The position numbers and the translations under genes are program-made. DNA of 64,000 nt from Trichinella spiralis (Eukaryota > Nematoda > Enoplea > Trichinellida > Trichinellidae): the NCBI GenBank assembly GCA_000181795.3, contig CM012955.1, positions 8,210,350-8,274,349 on the forward strand, read 5' to 3'. A model generated the notes under the pieces. The model worked only from the letters and a program-made list of their open reading frames with translations. It ran no database searches and was not told where the DNA came from. Position 1 is the stretch's first letter; each line of letters opens with the position of its first letter. This document shows positions 33,641 to 46,023 of the stretch, piece after piece.

Positions 33641-34999
33641 TGTCATTATTGTTGTTGTTGTTTTGTTGTTCTTATTATTATTGAAACAGTTTCAAATTCG
33701 TTTGCTCATCGAAGCGGCTTTTCCTTTATCAATGCACTCTTTGATCATCCAGCGAAAGACGACTTAAACGAGCCGGCTTAAGCAGATAAACAACAGCTCG
33801 CGCACACAGACACAACAAGTTGGCTTTTCAGTCGTGATTTTTATTTACTCTTCTCTTTAGCTAACGTCATTTTTCATTGACATACCCGTTGAAAATCCGT
33901 TTGTGCTCTACCGCTGCTTTTAGATTGCAAGCAAAAGCTTACAATGTTGCTTACTGTCTGTGAGAATAATGAAACTAAAATTCATTCTAGCCAAGCTTTC
34001 AATGCATTGTGCAAATTTCTTTTGATTTGAATTCAATATCTTTTGATTCAGTAACAATTTTTTCTAGTTTTCTTCTTTTCTTTATTTTTTTTCTGAAATG
34101 GCCTGCAATTTGCAATGTTCACTTTTCGACATCGTAACGTTATTTTCATATTATTTAGAGTTTCATCACTTACCACTGCCTGTTTATTAGCCGCTTTAAT
34201 CAATTGGTTAGGTCAATATAGGTTATCATTGTTTTTTATTCTTCTCCTGCAACTGTTATCGAGAGAAGCATGTTTTTTCTCTTACTGTTTGCCGTTGTTT
34301 GACAGACAGTTTTTGCACACTTTCATTGCAAAAGTTCACTGCTGACAAAACTAACGCGCTATAACACTGACTTTTGCAATCGATGACAAATGCTGCTTCA
34401 TCAAGCATATCAGCAAATAACCTATGATTGTAAGTTTCTTAGAAAAAATCAAAGAATTGCACAATTACAATTGGATTTGCAAAATTCTACGGATATGACA
34501 TTGATCAGTATTTCAATCAGAACATATATGCACACACACATTATGTATATTTAAAACATCAGAATTAAAGCATTTAAAACCAAATCCTCATCTTTTCATC
34601 TTGTGTTTCATTTAATAGCTAGGCAGCTGATGAATGCCAAAACAACTTTCTTCAAGTAACAACTATTTCCGGCTGAATTTAAAAGCAAACAGCAGATTTT
34701 TCTTTGAGCTGTTCACGCAAATGTCACTTCTGGGTGATTACATAATTGCACTATATAAACTTTTTGCTTTTTTTTCCTTTCATTTATTTTCAAACAAAAA
34801 TTACAAATTTGCAATGCTAGTTTTCTTTTTTTTACTTTCATAGATTGTTCTTTCATAATGTTAATTTTTACTATAAAAGTGATTTAGAAAATACGAAAAT
34901 TTTTTAAAATTATATGTATTTAGACAAAACATTAGAATAGTATTGTACTATACATAAAGATTAACAACCTGCTGTAGGCATTTTGACATGGATGCGTCG

Positions 35000-35560
35000 G
35001 CACTGTTTGATGTGAAGTTTGTGCCGTATGTGAACTTTGATTTCTAATGAGATTCAGCTGACCCAGCGTAAATCCGCTTTTCTGCTATTGATCTGATGCC
35101 TGCTCAAGGCCAACAAAGTTCATGCTCGCTTGACTGAACCGCACCGACAAAGGTATACTGATACGCGGGCAGCTTGTAAAAGGACACCGCTTAGCGCGTG
35201 TGAGTATGCAGGCGTTTGCAATTATGCCCAGCATCGACATGAAAGGTGAACGGAAAAAACAATTTACTAGATTCGACTAGAGTTTTTTTTCCAAAAATTG
35301 TGATGAGACAAAAGCCCTTGCCTTTTTCAGTTTGCCATTAAAATGATAAGCGTGAATTTCCATCGCCTCCATTCATCATATTTTTGGGGTACATTTAAAG
35401 TGACAGTAAGACGGATTTAGTGCATGATAAAAAACGTGACGCACGCAATCCGCCCTTGACAATAAACACTGACATTGTTGCACTCAGATGACCGCTTTTG
35501 GCGCTTTCATTGGAAAATAACTGCCACGCCCATTCTTAATTAGAATCACAGTTGTCTGCA
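35000..35560. promoter_or_regulatory. GC-richer island, candidate enhancer
   Basis: A block with many candidate sites (ctgacccagcg, gctcaaggcc, tgatacgcgggc, gcttagcgcgtgtg, ccgcccttgac) in surrounding AT-rich DNA. No coding frame spans it. Confidence 0.3.
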
Positions 35561-36389
35561 ATAATACTATAAAACTGAAACATTGCACTGCGTAAAAGCT
35601 TTGCAATCGTTGTTTTTTATCCTTGTTTCATAAAAAACGCGTTAAACATTTTGTTTTGCTATTGTCATAACGTAACTGTCATCTTTACCATGTTGACCTG
35701 AAATCAACGAACCCGATTTTTGATTATCAGAAACAGCAATCTTTCTGCGCATAGAATTCGTCAAATGCTATGACGAACAGAGTAGAATAAAGACCTCAGT
35801 AGTCATGTTTTTTACTGCGGAGTACAAAAATTAAAATAAAAAAATTAACTTTGAAATAAATAAAATTTCCTAAAGCAAACAAAATCGTTAAACGTTTCAA
35901 TACTTTTGAACAAGTGAATTATCAGTTATCAGTTGTGCATTTATATAACTTAAAAACAAATTATATAGGGCTGATTTTTACTTAATTTGCATTAGCAGTA
36001 ATTTAACTAAACAAGTTGATGAACAACTGTCTAATGACAAATGAATAAGGTATGGAAAGAAAATAATTTGATCAGCTGCTGACGTAGAGCTGATGTTGAG
36101 ACAAGAAATAATGATGACTACTACGAAAAATGTTGCACTGCACAAATATAAACGACTACAATTCTGTGATAAAAGCATTATGCTTCAGAAGTACAGTTGT
36201 TATGAAATTCCACTTCTTCAGAATGGACTTCTACAAAATTTTCCATTGAATATCAAATATAGTCATTGTGATGTCACTATCCTGTATCAGTTTGCACAGG
36301 CAAGTTGATTTTTTGAATGAAAATCAGCGCAGAAATGAGGAATACATAATGCTGCAAATTGGTAAATCGTCAGGCTACTGTATTTTTGT

Positions 36390-36570
36390 CATACGGTAAG
36401 CGATTGTGCTCAAACCGCGGTATTCCGCATAGGTGGGCACAGTTGTTTGTTTAGGCGGAGCAAGCAACGACTACGCTTACTGTGTTCTAGGTTTGTCGCA
36501 AACAAGCCGGTTTTCGCAAACGGTTGATTGTGATGACGTGTAGCACGTGTGTGCCCGTTCACGCCTTTCC
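36390..36570. promoter_or_regulatory. GC-richer island, candidate enhancer
   Basis: Contains the palindrome aaccgcggt, ggcggagcaagc, cggttttcgcaaacggttg and a CRE/E-box-like gatgacgtgtagcacgtgtg. Non-coding in all frames. Confidence 0.35.
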
Positions 36571-37913
36571 AAATGCCAAAACTGGTTATTTATTTATTCA
36601 TTATTTACAGCTGATCACTGAGAAACATTAATTTTAAATAATCTTCCTTTCATCTGTTCTTAGCAAAGTTGGAAAACAATTTCCTTCTTGTCTTTGGTGC
36701 AGACAAGACAAAAAATTCAAAGCAAACAACTTGCAAACATTACAACAAAGCAGATCATGTAAAGCCGTCATGAAAAACTATTTTAAATTTAAGACAGCAT
36801 GTTTGCAAAGATAAATTGCTATATGCTACAATTGATCTTTATCTCAATAAGCAATATTTTTGGAGAAAAGACAAGATCAACATTTTGCAAGGCTTGCTTC
36901 TTTTGGGCCACTGTTATTTTTATAAAAATTGATCTTTAAAGAATACATTCTTTTATTCATTCGTTTAAAATTTACAAAATAAAAAGCTAAAATGTTTCAG
37001 ATTGTAACAATATGGGCACTGTGCTTGTAAATTTATGCAATAAAGTCAAACAATACCAAAGCCAAGTTCTAATCAGTTTATATATATATAAGTTTTTAAA
37101 TACTCAGTTTCTTCTTTATTTTATTGACTCATCTACTTTTCGTCTAATTAAAACTGCTAATATTATTTGAAAATACTACTTTGTTTAAGAAAACATGCTG
37201 CCTCTTCAAAAGCACGTACTTCCAGAATGGGCGGATCAGTGTTTGGCGAAAAGTACAAAGCAAACAAGCAAGCACAGATATGTTTATACAAAGAGGGTAA
37301 ATGGATGTTCAAACTTCTACGAACTAAACTTTCTCGAGTGCTCTGCCATGAGGTCACTCAAAGTAATATTTAAGATAAAGGTAAAAAACAATATGCCAAA
37401 ACGTTTTAAAGTGATTAATATAATTAAAATCATTAAAATTATTTAATATGTCAGGGGTTATCAGGTTTTAGAATTTGATTAGTTGCACTGCAATATTTTG
37501 AAATAAGTATATATGCTCTAAATTTCAAAAATTGTTTTATTGCATGGTAAATTTATAATTGAAAGCCTGTATCATATTATCACTATTTGCAAATTGAATT
37601 TCTATTATTACGTTATTGAAAATGAATTCAAAATGCTGTCCATACGAGTGAATAATTTAGTAAATTGCTCAAATGACTACTTTTCCATTCTGTGGATGAA
37701 TCTCATTTGGAAAATTAAAATAGGAGAGGAAGCCTCTATTTTTTAATCATTCTCTTGGGGCTAACAACAGACATACTTTGAATAAATGAAGCGGTTCAGT
37801 TTTGGCATCAATTTCAAATCAATTTTTATAACATGTTTCAATTTGTTTCACAAATCATATTGGCTAAATAAATATAAATGCAAATGTTTTCATGCAAAAA
37901 ATAATGAAAAACG

Positions 37914-37932
37914 ATATATATATATATATATA
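37914..37932. repeat. (AT)n microsatellite
   Basis: Uninterrupted TA dinucleotide run. Confidence 0.85.
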
Positions 37933-38323
37933 TGGCATGCTTTAACATAACATTTTCTTAGAATTGTTTCACATAAATTTACCATTACCGTGCTTTCAAT
38001 TCACTATCGTTTATATATTTTCATTTAAAAACTTCAAACTTATATAACCACTGTATTACTACTATTAAAGCAACAATACGATAGTTCAAATACGTGCAAA
38101 AATACAAAATATTAACCGCGATTTTTTAATTCCACGGATATTAATATGATATTTAAAAATGCTGTATTAAATACGAATTCTCACATTTAGCTGTTTCCCA
38201 ATTTAAAAAAAACAGAGTATAAAATCGAATTGAATATCCCAAAAATACATAAATTTAAAATAAAAGCTACCAAAAATATATAATTCCCATTATCCAGATT
38301 TTTTAAATAGCATTGTCAAAAAT

Positions 38324-40384
38324 TCAATCACCTTTCTTTTGAGACTTCTCATACATATCTTTCAAAACAGCAAAACTTTTGTGATAAGGTTGGTCGCTCA
38401 TCTGTCTTTGCTTAATGCAAGATTGCTTGATCGCTTTCCAGTGTGGTAAGTAAGACTTTAAAATTCCTTGCGATGTAGTTAAATCAACCGGTTCATCAGG
38501 AAACGTTGGTTCAATCACCATTGGTGCACTGGCAACAGGAGAATCCGGAGGACTTGGTTCAGGCAAAAGAAATTCACCTGCTTCTTTCTTATTCAACTAA
38601 AAAAATAAGAAATACAATAGTTATGTATTTAAATTACATCTTAATTACCCAAAAACTGCAAAAAAGGAAAATAAAATTTACCACAATAATAAACTTCTTA
38701 CATCCGCATATTAATTTAATCTAATTCACCATTTACATCCTTTATTAACAATAAATATATTGCGGCCAGATCGTTTCATTTAAGATGTAAAATCGAATGT
38801 GTTTAAATCGATCAAAATAAACATTTTGTTTACAGATTTAGATGAAACGTAAGTAAGAAGTGTTCAAAACTAAAATAATAATAATTTCAAATTGCAATTT
38901 ATGTCGCATACTTTAGCGTCTTTCATAATGTCCAATTCCTCAGACATCTTCTCAGTCGGATTCTCTTCTCTGTTTGCAGGACATCGTGGTTCATCTTTCC
39001 CATAAAGCCACACTCGAGCAAGACGGTAAAGAGAGTGATTTTCGTTAACATTTTTAAGCTCAAACGATTTCTGACACAACTGAAACAGAACTTCTAAAAT
39101 AGAAAAACAAAAGTTATACGATTATATTCGAGAACCTCTCAACAGAATTTTTATTATAAAACGAAATATAACACTTCAGTATATTTTTGGAAACTTTAAC
39201 AAATAACAATCATAATTACTATTCTTATCTTGCTGAACGCGCTTTCTTCCAGGTTTTGATGGTCCTGGTGAGTTCAAACTCAGATTTGACATACTAAAAA
39301 ATAAAAACTATTATAATGAACAGAAGACCATCATATCATTCATCAGATCAGTTTCAGAAACAAAACCCATTTAAAACAATTTGTTTATTTTTAATTACTA
39401 ATATTTAACATCGTCAATCTTTATTATATTCGAAATTTTAAATTCCAGTCTGTAAAAGTATTTAAGAACATCCCTATTTATATATTTCTTAGAAATAATA
39501 AATGCTTTAACTACATCCATTTGTTTAAGTTTCCATATCTATAATTTAAAACTTTAATTTCCAAAACTTGAATACAGTAATATACAGTATGCATAAAAGT
39601 TACAAATACTGCTTTCGAGAAAATAATTATAACGGAAAATGTTCGCCTTTACCATGAATTTCTGCACGTCAGTCCTGAAATATTTCTGTTCAAAATCTGT
39701 TTTCCACATGCAGTAATTGAGAACGTAGTAAAGAAAAATAGTGATACAATTTAATTGTTATGCTGAACAGAAAGATATTTCTTTTCGATGTACAATATGA
39801 TATCAGTTTATAAATGAAAAGCTATATTCAATTAAACTATCAAGCAACTAAAAATATGGAATTCAATGTATGCAACTGCATGTATGTAACTCAAAATGTA
39901 CATTTTTAACAAGGCGACATCTGGAATGTAGTACAAATATAGCCTCCCTCACATTTGACACTTTTCAATTCACTTACACCATTACATCATTTATTAAATA
40001 ATAATAAATTGACTTTACCCTGTTTCTTCATTTTTTATATCGGTGGGTGGTGGTTTCACGCTAAAAAGTTCAAAAAATTTACAACACCAAAGCAAAATGT
40101 GGCTTCACTAATAACAAAACTGCACTCTACTTTCAAATATTTTAAAATTACTGTCTCGCATTGAAATTTTGAAAAAATACTTTATAAAAAACAAACGTAA
40201 TCATAAAATAAAGAAAAAAACAAACGTATTCATAAAATAAAAAACGATCATACGTTTTCGGATTAAGCATCTCTTCCTTCATTTTAAAAAGAACACGATC
40301 AAGCTCCGCGCGTGCCTTCTCCAATTCCGTGAGTTCACCGACTTCCTTTTCTTCTTTCACAACTACATCCATATCGACATCCAT
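38324..40384 (-). CDS. lin-37: LIN37, MuvB core subunit of the DREAM complex
   Basis: Four exons (40384-40254, 39293-39220, 39093-38912, 38596-38324) join in phase to 219 residues; human LIN37 has 246. LIN37 is part of MuvB, which with E2F-DP-pocket proteins or MYB controls cell-cycle genes in the nucleus. Three collinear blocks match the family: an N-terminal acidic/helical block EKARAELDRVL (about 22-32), the central block ELKNVNENHSLYRLARVWL (80-98) and the C-terminal block SQGILKSYLPHWKAIKQ (171-187) ending LKDMYEKSQ. Between them lies a Pro/Ser/Glu-rich linker. The first intron is about 960 bases, large for this window. The ATG follows an AG by 6 bases. The gene is divergent from ATP synthase f. 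Confidence 0.93.
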
Positions 40385-41576
40385 GCTTCACTACATGTAA
40401 AGTCAAAATTAAAAAAAAGAAAAAGAACAACACAAATCTACATCAATGAAATCAGCTAATGAAATTCTATGGAAAATACTACTTCAAGAATAAATTTGAG
40501 CCCACTGATACTTAACTGCGGGACAGTAAGAAATCATCATAAATATTTGGTGTTCAAGTATTTTGGGAAGCTTTTTAAATATTTCTGTTTGTTTTGTTCC
40601 TTTTTGTCAATACATAATTGTCAATGTAAATGTTATGAAAACTCGTCGCTATAAACATAAAACGCTAAAAAGCACAATAAACATTTCATGCCTCTAAATG
40701 TATGCAACAGAATAAACATTGCCAAATTACAAGTGGAAAGTAGATAAACAAGAAATAATACTCAGTTCTATTAACTATAACGCTTACTATAGCCATTATA
40801 TATGTACATGCATAGTGTCTAATGTATAAAAGAAATACTGGATTACTGAAAGATCTACAAAAGATGCAGTTTACAGTTCTAAACAATTAATACTATTTAA
40901 GATTCACGACTGCAATACCCAGACAAAATGTACGAAAAGTATGAATGCCATATATATATATAATAACAGTATGCCAAATTTTGACTAAAAACATTCAAGT
41001 CTGTTCAAAAATTATTTTTTATTAAAATTATATTATCTTATATTATATTATAAAATTATTATATATCAAAAATTACGCATATATAAAAATTTCAAATATC
41101 ATCTGCTGTAATTAACAAACAGTTTTATTCCTATTTAAACAGCACTATACTGTTTATTTACAGAAATAAATCAGTAAAATCGTTGTAAACAAAATGAAGA
41201 TAATTCCAAAATTATTAAAATTTTGTAAAATAAAATAGTGATGAGCACCTTTTACAAATAGAATTATTACTTCTTTTATAGCATTTGTGACACTTCCTTA
41301 CATTTGCTTAAATATTATTACTGACAGTCAATTCAGTGAAAAAAACAAAACAAATTGAAATACTAATCGTTTTTAAAACTAGGAATGCTTGAAATTCAAT
41401 GCGTATTATACGCATTTGAAACTTTTAATGCATCATAATCCTTACTTATTCCACTATACTTCTTGAAAATCACATTCTTACTATAGTAATAACTCGAGCT
41501 TTGCGTGATAGTTGTTTTTCAGCATTTTTTATAAATCTAGGCGATTAAAATTATATATTTATCGGAAGATATCAAA
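40385..41576. other. Divergent promoter region between LIN37 and ATP synthase f
   Basis: About 1.2 kb, AT-rich, with a short (TA)n run near 40953. On the plus side an acceptor tgtttttcag ends at about 41522, 55 bases before the ATP synthase f start, suggesting a spliced or trans-spliced leader. No gene seen. Confidence 0.5.
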
Positions 41577-42473
41577 ATGATTAATTCAATCATCGAATGG
41601 CAAAATCGATATATTCAAAGACTTGATCCTACTATCGTGAAACGTGTTGACAGATACATCGATGCAGTGAAGGTTAATGTGAAGCAGTATGGTGTATTCT
41701 TTAATTATTTAATTAAATATTTTAGAAATCCCGGTCATCTCGACAGATTCTTACTTTACTTCCACAACGCATGGTGCTGAATGCAAGTGAGAAGATATGG
41801 AAAAATTACTTGCGAAAAGCCGATTTTGGTCTCCTACCAAAGGAGTACAACAAAAAAATTCACGGACCTTATTGTCCATGGCGATATTACGGAAAAAGTA
41901 TGACTTTTTATTGTTTAAATGATTTAATTCGTAAATGATCATAATTATTTAATAATGATTATTTGGTATTTTAGTTTTTTTCATTGCATTTTTTTAATTT
42001 AAAATTGAAGTTTTCTTGTGTTCTATTCATGTTAAATTTATATTGAAAGAAATGATATTACATTGTTAGTTAAATATCTAACTACATTTTTGTAATAAGC
42101 ATTTTTTTCTTTAATGCTTTTTTTAAATGTGAAAGTGATAAAATGATAACATTTCACTCTGTTTGCTCTTTTTATTGTAGAAGATACTAACATTTTTGAT
42201 GTCAAACTCGCTGATTTTTCTGCTTGGATGTCTCGTAGAGACACAAGTGCAAGAGGCATAATGGCGGCGATGAGTAGAGGTATGCTACATTTACGTTTTT
42301 GACCTTTACTTTATTTATTTTGTGTAGGCTACTATTTGTGGATCTATTACTGGTTTTCGCCCCGAGTAGCCAACGTGGCTCCGTTATGCCATTTGCTAGT
42401 ATTCATGGCCTTCGCTCGAATGATATTGAATCATAATAACTTTAAAAGAGATCAGTCATATTTATATCACTGA
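41577..42473 (+). CDS. ATP5MF: Mitochondrial ATP synthase subunit f
   Basis: Four exons (41577-41672, 41726-41897, 42181-42279, 42328-42473) join in phase to 170 residues. Subunit f sits in the Fo membrane sector of ATP synthase in the inner mitochondrial membrane. The C-terminal half matches human ATP5MF in order: DVKLADFSAW (96-105), R-D-S--GI, SRGYY (121-125), then one membrane helix (about 137-156) and a terminal YLYH. The N-terminal 90 residues are absent in the vertebrate protein. They carry HGPYCPWRYYGK (78-89), which I remember from the C. elegans R53.4 subunit f, supporting a nematode source. dTMP kinase starts 200 bases downstream. AATAAA at 42557-42562 lies between them. Confidence 0.92.
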
Positions 42474-42673
42474 ATTGAATTTGATGGAGATTGTTTTTCA
42501 GATATATTAAATATGACGGAATAAAAATCGAACTGAAAAATGTTCCTTATGCTTTAAATAAAATTTCATTGTAAAATGCGTACGCATGTACATATATTAT
42601 AAAATACTTAATGTTTATTTAACTAATAGTAAATTATGATAAATATAATCTTATGTGTGGTTTTAGATTTTTA

Positions 42674-43553
42674 ATGGAAAACTGCCGTGGTGCGCTAATT
42701 GTTTTTGAAGGTCTTGATCGATCTGGAAAGACTACACAGGTTCGTCTCTTGTCAAATTTCTTACAATGTCATGCATTTCCTGTGGTGACGATGCGTTTTC
42801 CAAGTAAATGCATTTACTAATTAATATGAAAATGAATGATGCTATTTAGCTCGTGCTGGTGTTATTGGCGAAATGTTAGATCAGTATTTGAACAAAAAGG
42901 TTGAAATGGAAAATCATGTTGCACATCTTTTGTTTTCTGCCGATCGTTGGGCTGTGCAGTAAAACTTTGCTATATATTATTGTTTATTACTGAAAAAAGC
43001 ATTTTCAGTACTGAAATTGAAAACAATATCAAATGTGGCACTACCGTAATTGTTGATAGATACTTATTCTCTGGAATAGCTTTTTCCGCTGCGAAGGTAA
43101 ATTCTAATCCAAATTTTCTTCATTATTGTTATTCTTCATTCTTCATTAGTGATTTCCCTTAAGCATAATTATATCGAAAATCGTTCGTTTATAGGGTTTG
43201 GATTTCGATTGGTGCATGAATGCTGATCGTGGACTGCCACAACCTGATGTAGTTTTCTTTGTGGATGTGAAACCGGAGACACTGAAAAATCGTGGTGAAT
43301 TTGGTGTGGAACGGTTTGATGATGAAGAATTTCAACGTAAAGTTCGTCACAATTATCAACGGCTGACAGATAAATATTGGCAGGTATGCATTTATGAACT
43401 GGTCTTCCGAGAATTTATCCAGTGACTGCATATTAGGTAATTGATGGTGAAAAATCACAAAAGGAAATTGCTGATCAAATTGAAAGAACTGTATGTGATT
43501 TACTCAAATCACCTGCTATGGCGAGTCCGCTGAAAATGTTTGGTTATACTTAA
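42674..43553 (+). CDS. DTYMK: Thymidylate kinase (dTMP kinase)
   Basis: Five exons (42674-42803, 42850-42958, 43009-43096, 43195-43383, 43437-43553) join in phase to 210 residues; human DTYMK has 212. It phosphorylates dTMP to dTDP with ATP, an essential step in dTTP synthesis. The P-loop is FEGLDRSGKTT (11-21), the DRY motif is VDRYLFSG (95-102), and the substrate block is LLFSADRW and the G-P-PD stretch (RGLPQPDVVFF). The LID region begins RGEFGVERF, of the eukaryotic type with few arginines. The start codon lies 7 bases after an AG acceptor (gtggttttag, ending 42666), as at other genes here. The ATP synthase f gene ends 200 bases upstream on the same strand, so the two may form an operon. 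Confidence 0.96.
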
Positions 43554-43899
43554 TCAACCAATTGATGATAAAAACATTTTACATAAAAGAAAAATGTCAA
43601 AGTCCTTTCAGTAATGTAAATTCAGTTAATTATATTTTTCTCATGTGAAATGTGGTGCAACATTCAGCAGTTAAACAGTATAAAGTTTAAAAAACATTGT
43701 CACATTTTACTAATTGTTCGAATATTAGATACTGATTAAAAATACTCATATCACACAAAAGCGTTCCGTTACTGTAAAACCATTTACACAACATGAAAGG
43801 TAAAGGTACGAATATTACTTTATAACTACTAAATGCCGTTTCAAATTAACAAATACATTGCAATGAAAAGTAATTATTTTTGGCCTCCTCACAGACAGC

Positions 43900-44400
43900 A
43901 AAGGCTATATTATCGCCCGAGCAATTTTAAAATTTTCGAGAACTTTTTTCTCCAAAAATGACTTGAATAGACTTGAATCGATCAGAAACAATTAGAGAAC
44001 TACAGTAAACCTATCCGCACTATTTCTGATTGCCTATTTCTCGAGATTTTCCCTAAAATGTGGATAAGCTTCCTATATATTAAGATAGGCAAGGTGGCAA
44101 CTTTAGAGGCCCATTATTCCACAACTATTGGACAGATTTCGCTCAAACTCTGCATAACATTATCATTAATCAACACGAATGTCTAACAAGTAGGAAAAAG
44201 TGGAAATTTCGAAAAAAAGTTTTTCGCAAAACAACTAAGCTTATAACCCACGAAATTTCGAAATCTTCGAGAAAACTTTTTTCTCCAAAAATGACTTGAA
44301 TAAGCTTATATCGATCAGAAACGATTAGAGATGAACTATAAACTTATCCGCACTGTTCCTAGGTGATTATTTGTCGAGATAATGCGAAAAAAGTGGAAAT
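43900..44400 (-). repeat. Family B repeat, about 1.5 units, inverted relative to the left-end copy
   Basis: The phrase ctccaaaaatgacttgaat occurs at 43950 and 44283, 333 bases apart, each followed by a tcgatcagaaac-attag block and cttatccgcact. Reverse-complemented, the 44100-44200 part matches 2070-2180: tgataatgttatgca, then ggaataatgggcctctaaagttg and tgcctatctt. The family therefore has a unit of roughly 335 bases. Confidence 0.8.
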
Positions 44401-45479
44401 TGGATTTTAATGGTGAAAACAGAAATAAAATACATACATTTAATAATTTTGCTCATGATATGATTTTATGAATTTTTATAATGAATCCTTTTAATTTAAG
44501 CTGTAATAGGTTTCGTAGGACACTAAGTAGCTTAAGTCTTTAAAATTTCATTTGACAAAATACTTTAAATCTGATCGCCTATTGCATTTGAAGTCGTTGA
44601 TAAAACTGGCTTTTGAACAATTCAATTAAAATTTGCGTACTTACCTGTTGTATATTTGCAACATCCGACTACAGTACGCCAAGGGCGTTGAAATATTTAT
44701 TTCGCTTCTATTTTGTCAGTGCCATAGATTTATCAGATGAACCATCCGCCAGTTTCTTTACATTTTGTTCTGACAAATTGAAAAACGTTGAGAACCATTA
44801 GATTAAATGATTGCTTTCAGGCGCATCGATTCCATATTTTCACATTCTGCTGCTTATTGTTCTTGAATCCACTCTAATATTGTGACAAAAATAAAAACGA
44901 CTTGACAATCCAAAACTGTCCATTTATCGTCAGCTTTATTTAATTCTTCTTCGTCGTGAATAGTTTCTTCAGAAAAAATTTGAAGCCGATACGCTTTCTC
45001 ATATCTTCGGCCTAAAGTTTCTAATGTCTCTTCAACTACTTTTGGCTTAACATTCGGCAGGCTGTAATGTAATTTACGTAATCAATCGTTTAGACAACAG
45101 TGTTTGGCGTCTCGTTTCTTTGCTTAGGATATCGTCTTCTTTTATACTTTTTCTCTGCTCCTAGCTCGCGTCACCAATATTATATGTAGAAAAAAGACTC
45201 CTCTTTAAATTGCTGCTCAGGTTTCTGTGCTTCTTTGTAGTATTCCAAGTTACCATTCGCTGGTTTGTACACTGATAACAGTAGTCTACTTTTCCTTCTA
45301 ACGACATATCACTGTACTTAGAATTGAATAAATAGCACTTATATAAATATTTTATTCAATATATACTCATCTAAATAGAAGAATAACGAACAGTAAAAGG
45401 AAACTATCACGTTCGACAATGTGAGCAAGAACAACAACACACTACTACTGTTTTATTTAAGAATTTGCAAGTACAAATG

Positions 45480-45612
45480 AACAAAACAATTTACCAAAAA
45501 GTTTCGATTTTCGAAGTTTTCCTTCAGTAACTTAAATCAATCAGAAACATTAGAAAAGATGCCAGTACCAGTTCGCACAGTTCTAAATAGCAAATACGTC
45601 GAGGTACTGTTT
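45480..45612 (-). repeat. Family B repeat, partial copy
   Basis: Contains atttcgaagttttcc, aatcaatcagaaaca-ttag, a cgcacagtt block and tagcaaatacgtcgag, matching the order of blocks in the 43.9-44.4 kb copy. Confidence 0.6.
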
Positions 45613-45643
45613 ATTAAAATTCCAGCAGTGCTTCAATTGATAA

Positions 45644-46023
45644 TGTAACGAGCGAAATTGTAGGTCGCTCGTTCGTGATATTAGTGTACTGTATTTAGGT
45701 TCGTTATTGCAAGACGGGAAAGTCTAATGCGTTAGACAGTCCGACTTGCGTCACGATAACTGTTAATCAAAACTCGATTGAGTGTCGACACGGTTTGTTC
45801 ACAAAGGAATAATGCTGAGCCAGAGATAATAAGACCAAGAATGACTCAATAGAACACACACAATCAAAACCACATCGGAGACAATCTCTAGATAACGGCA
45901 ACTAAACACACACGGCAAAGGAACACTGCCTCTTCTTACGTCACACACGTGACTACCGTATATCAATCCCGATACGCAGGTTTGCAAACATGGACGACAG
46001 TATCCGCATTGCCGACGTTAACA
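45644..46023. mobile_element. LTR-like sequence, probably a solo LTR (fossil)
   Basis: About 380 bases bounded by TGTAACG at the left and gttaACA at the right, the TG...CA inverted ends usual for long terminal repeats. The block is sharply GC-richer than its flanks and is bordered by gataa and gatga, a possible imperfect 5-base target duplication. No second LTR or clear gag-pol region is visible next to it, so it looks like a solo or truncated relic. The family (Gypsy-like or BEL/Pao-like) and direction are not decided. Some divergence at the flanks suggests it is not very recent. Confidence 0.45.

Larger units (their letters stand above)
33060..38323. other. Gene-poor region 3' of the Sp gene
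   Basis: No supported gene in 5.3 kb. AT-rich with three GC-richer islands listed separately (33430-33640, 35000-35560, 36390-36570) and an (AT)n run at 37914-37932. Short open frames are scattered and unlike any family I know. Confidence 0.5.
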
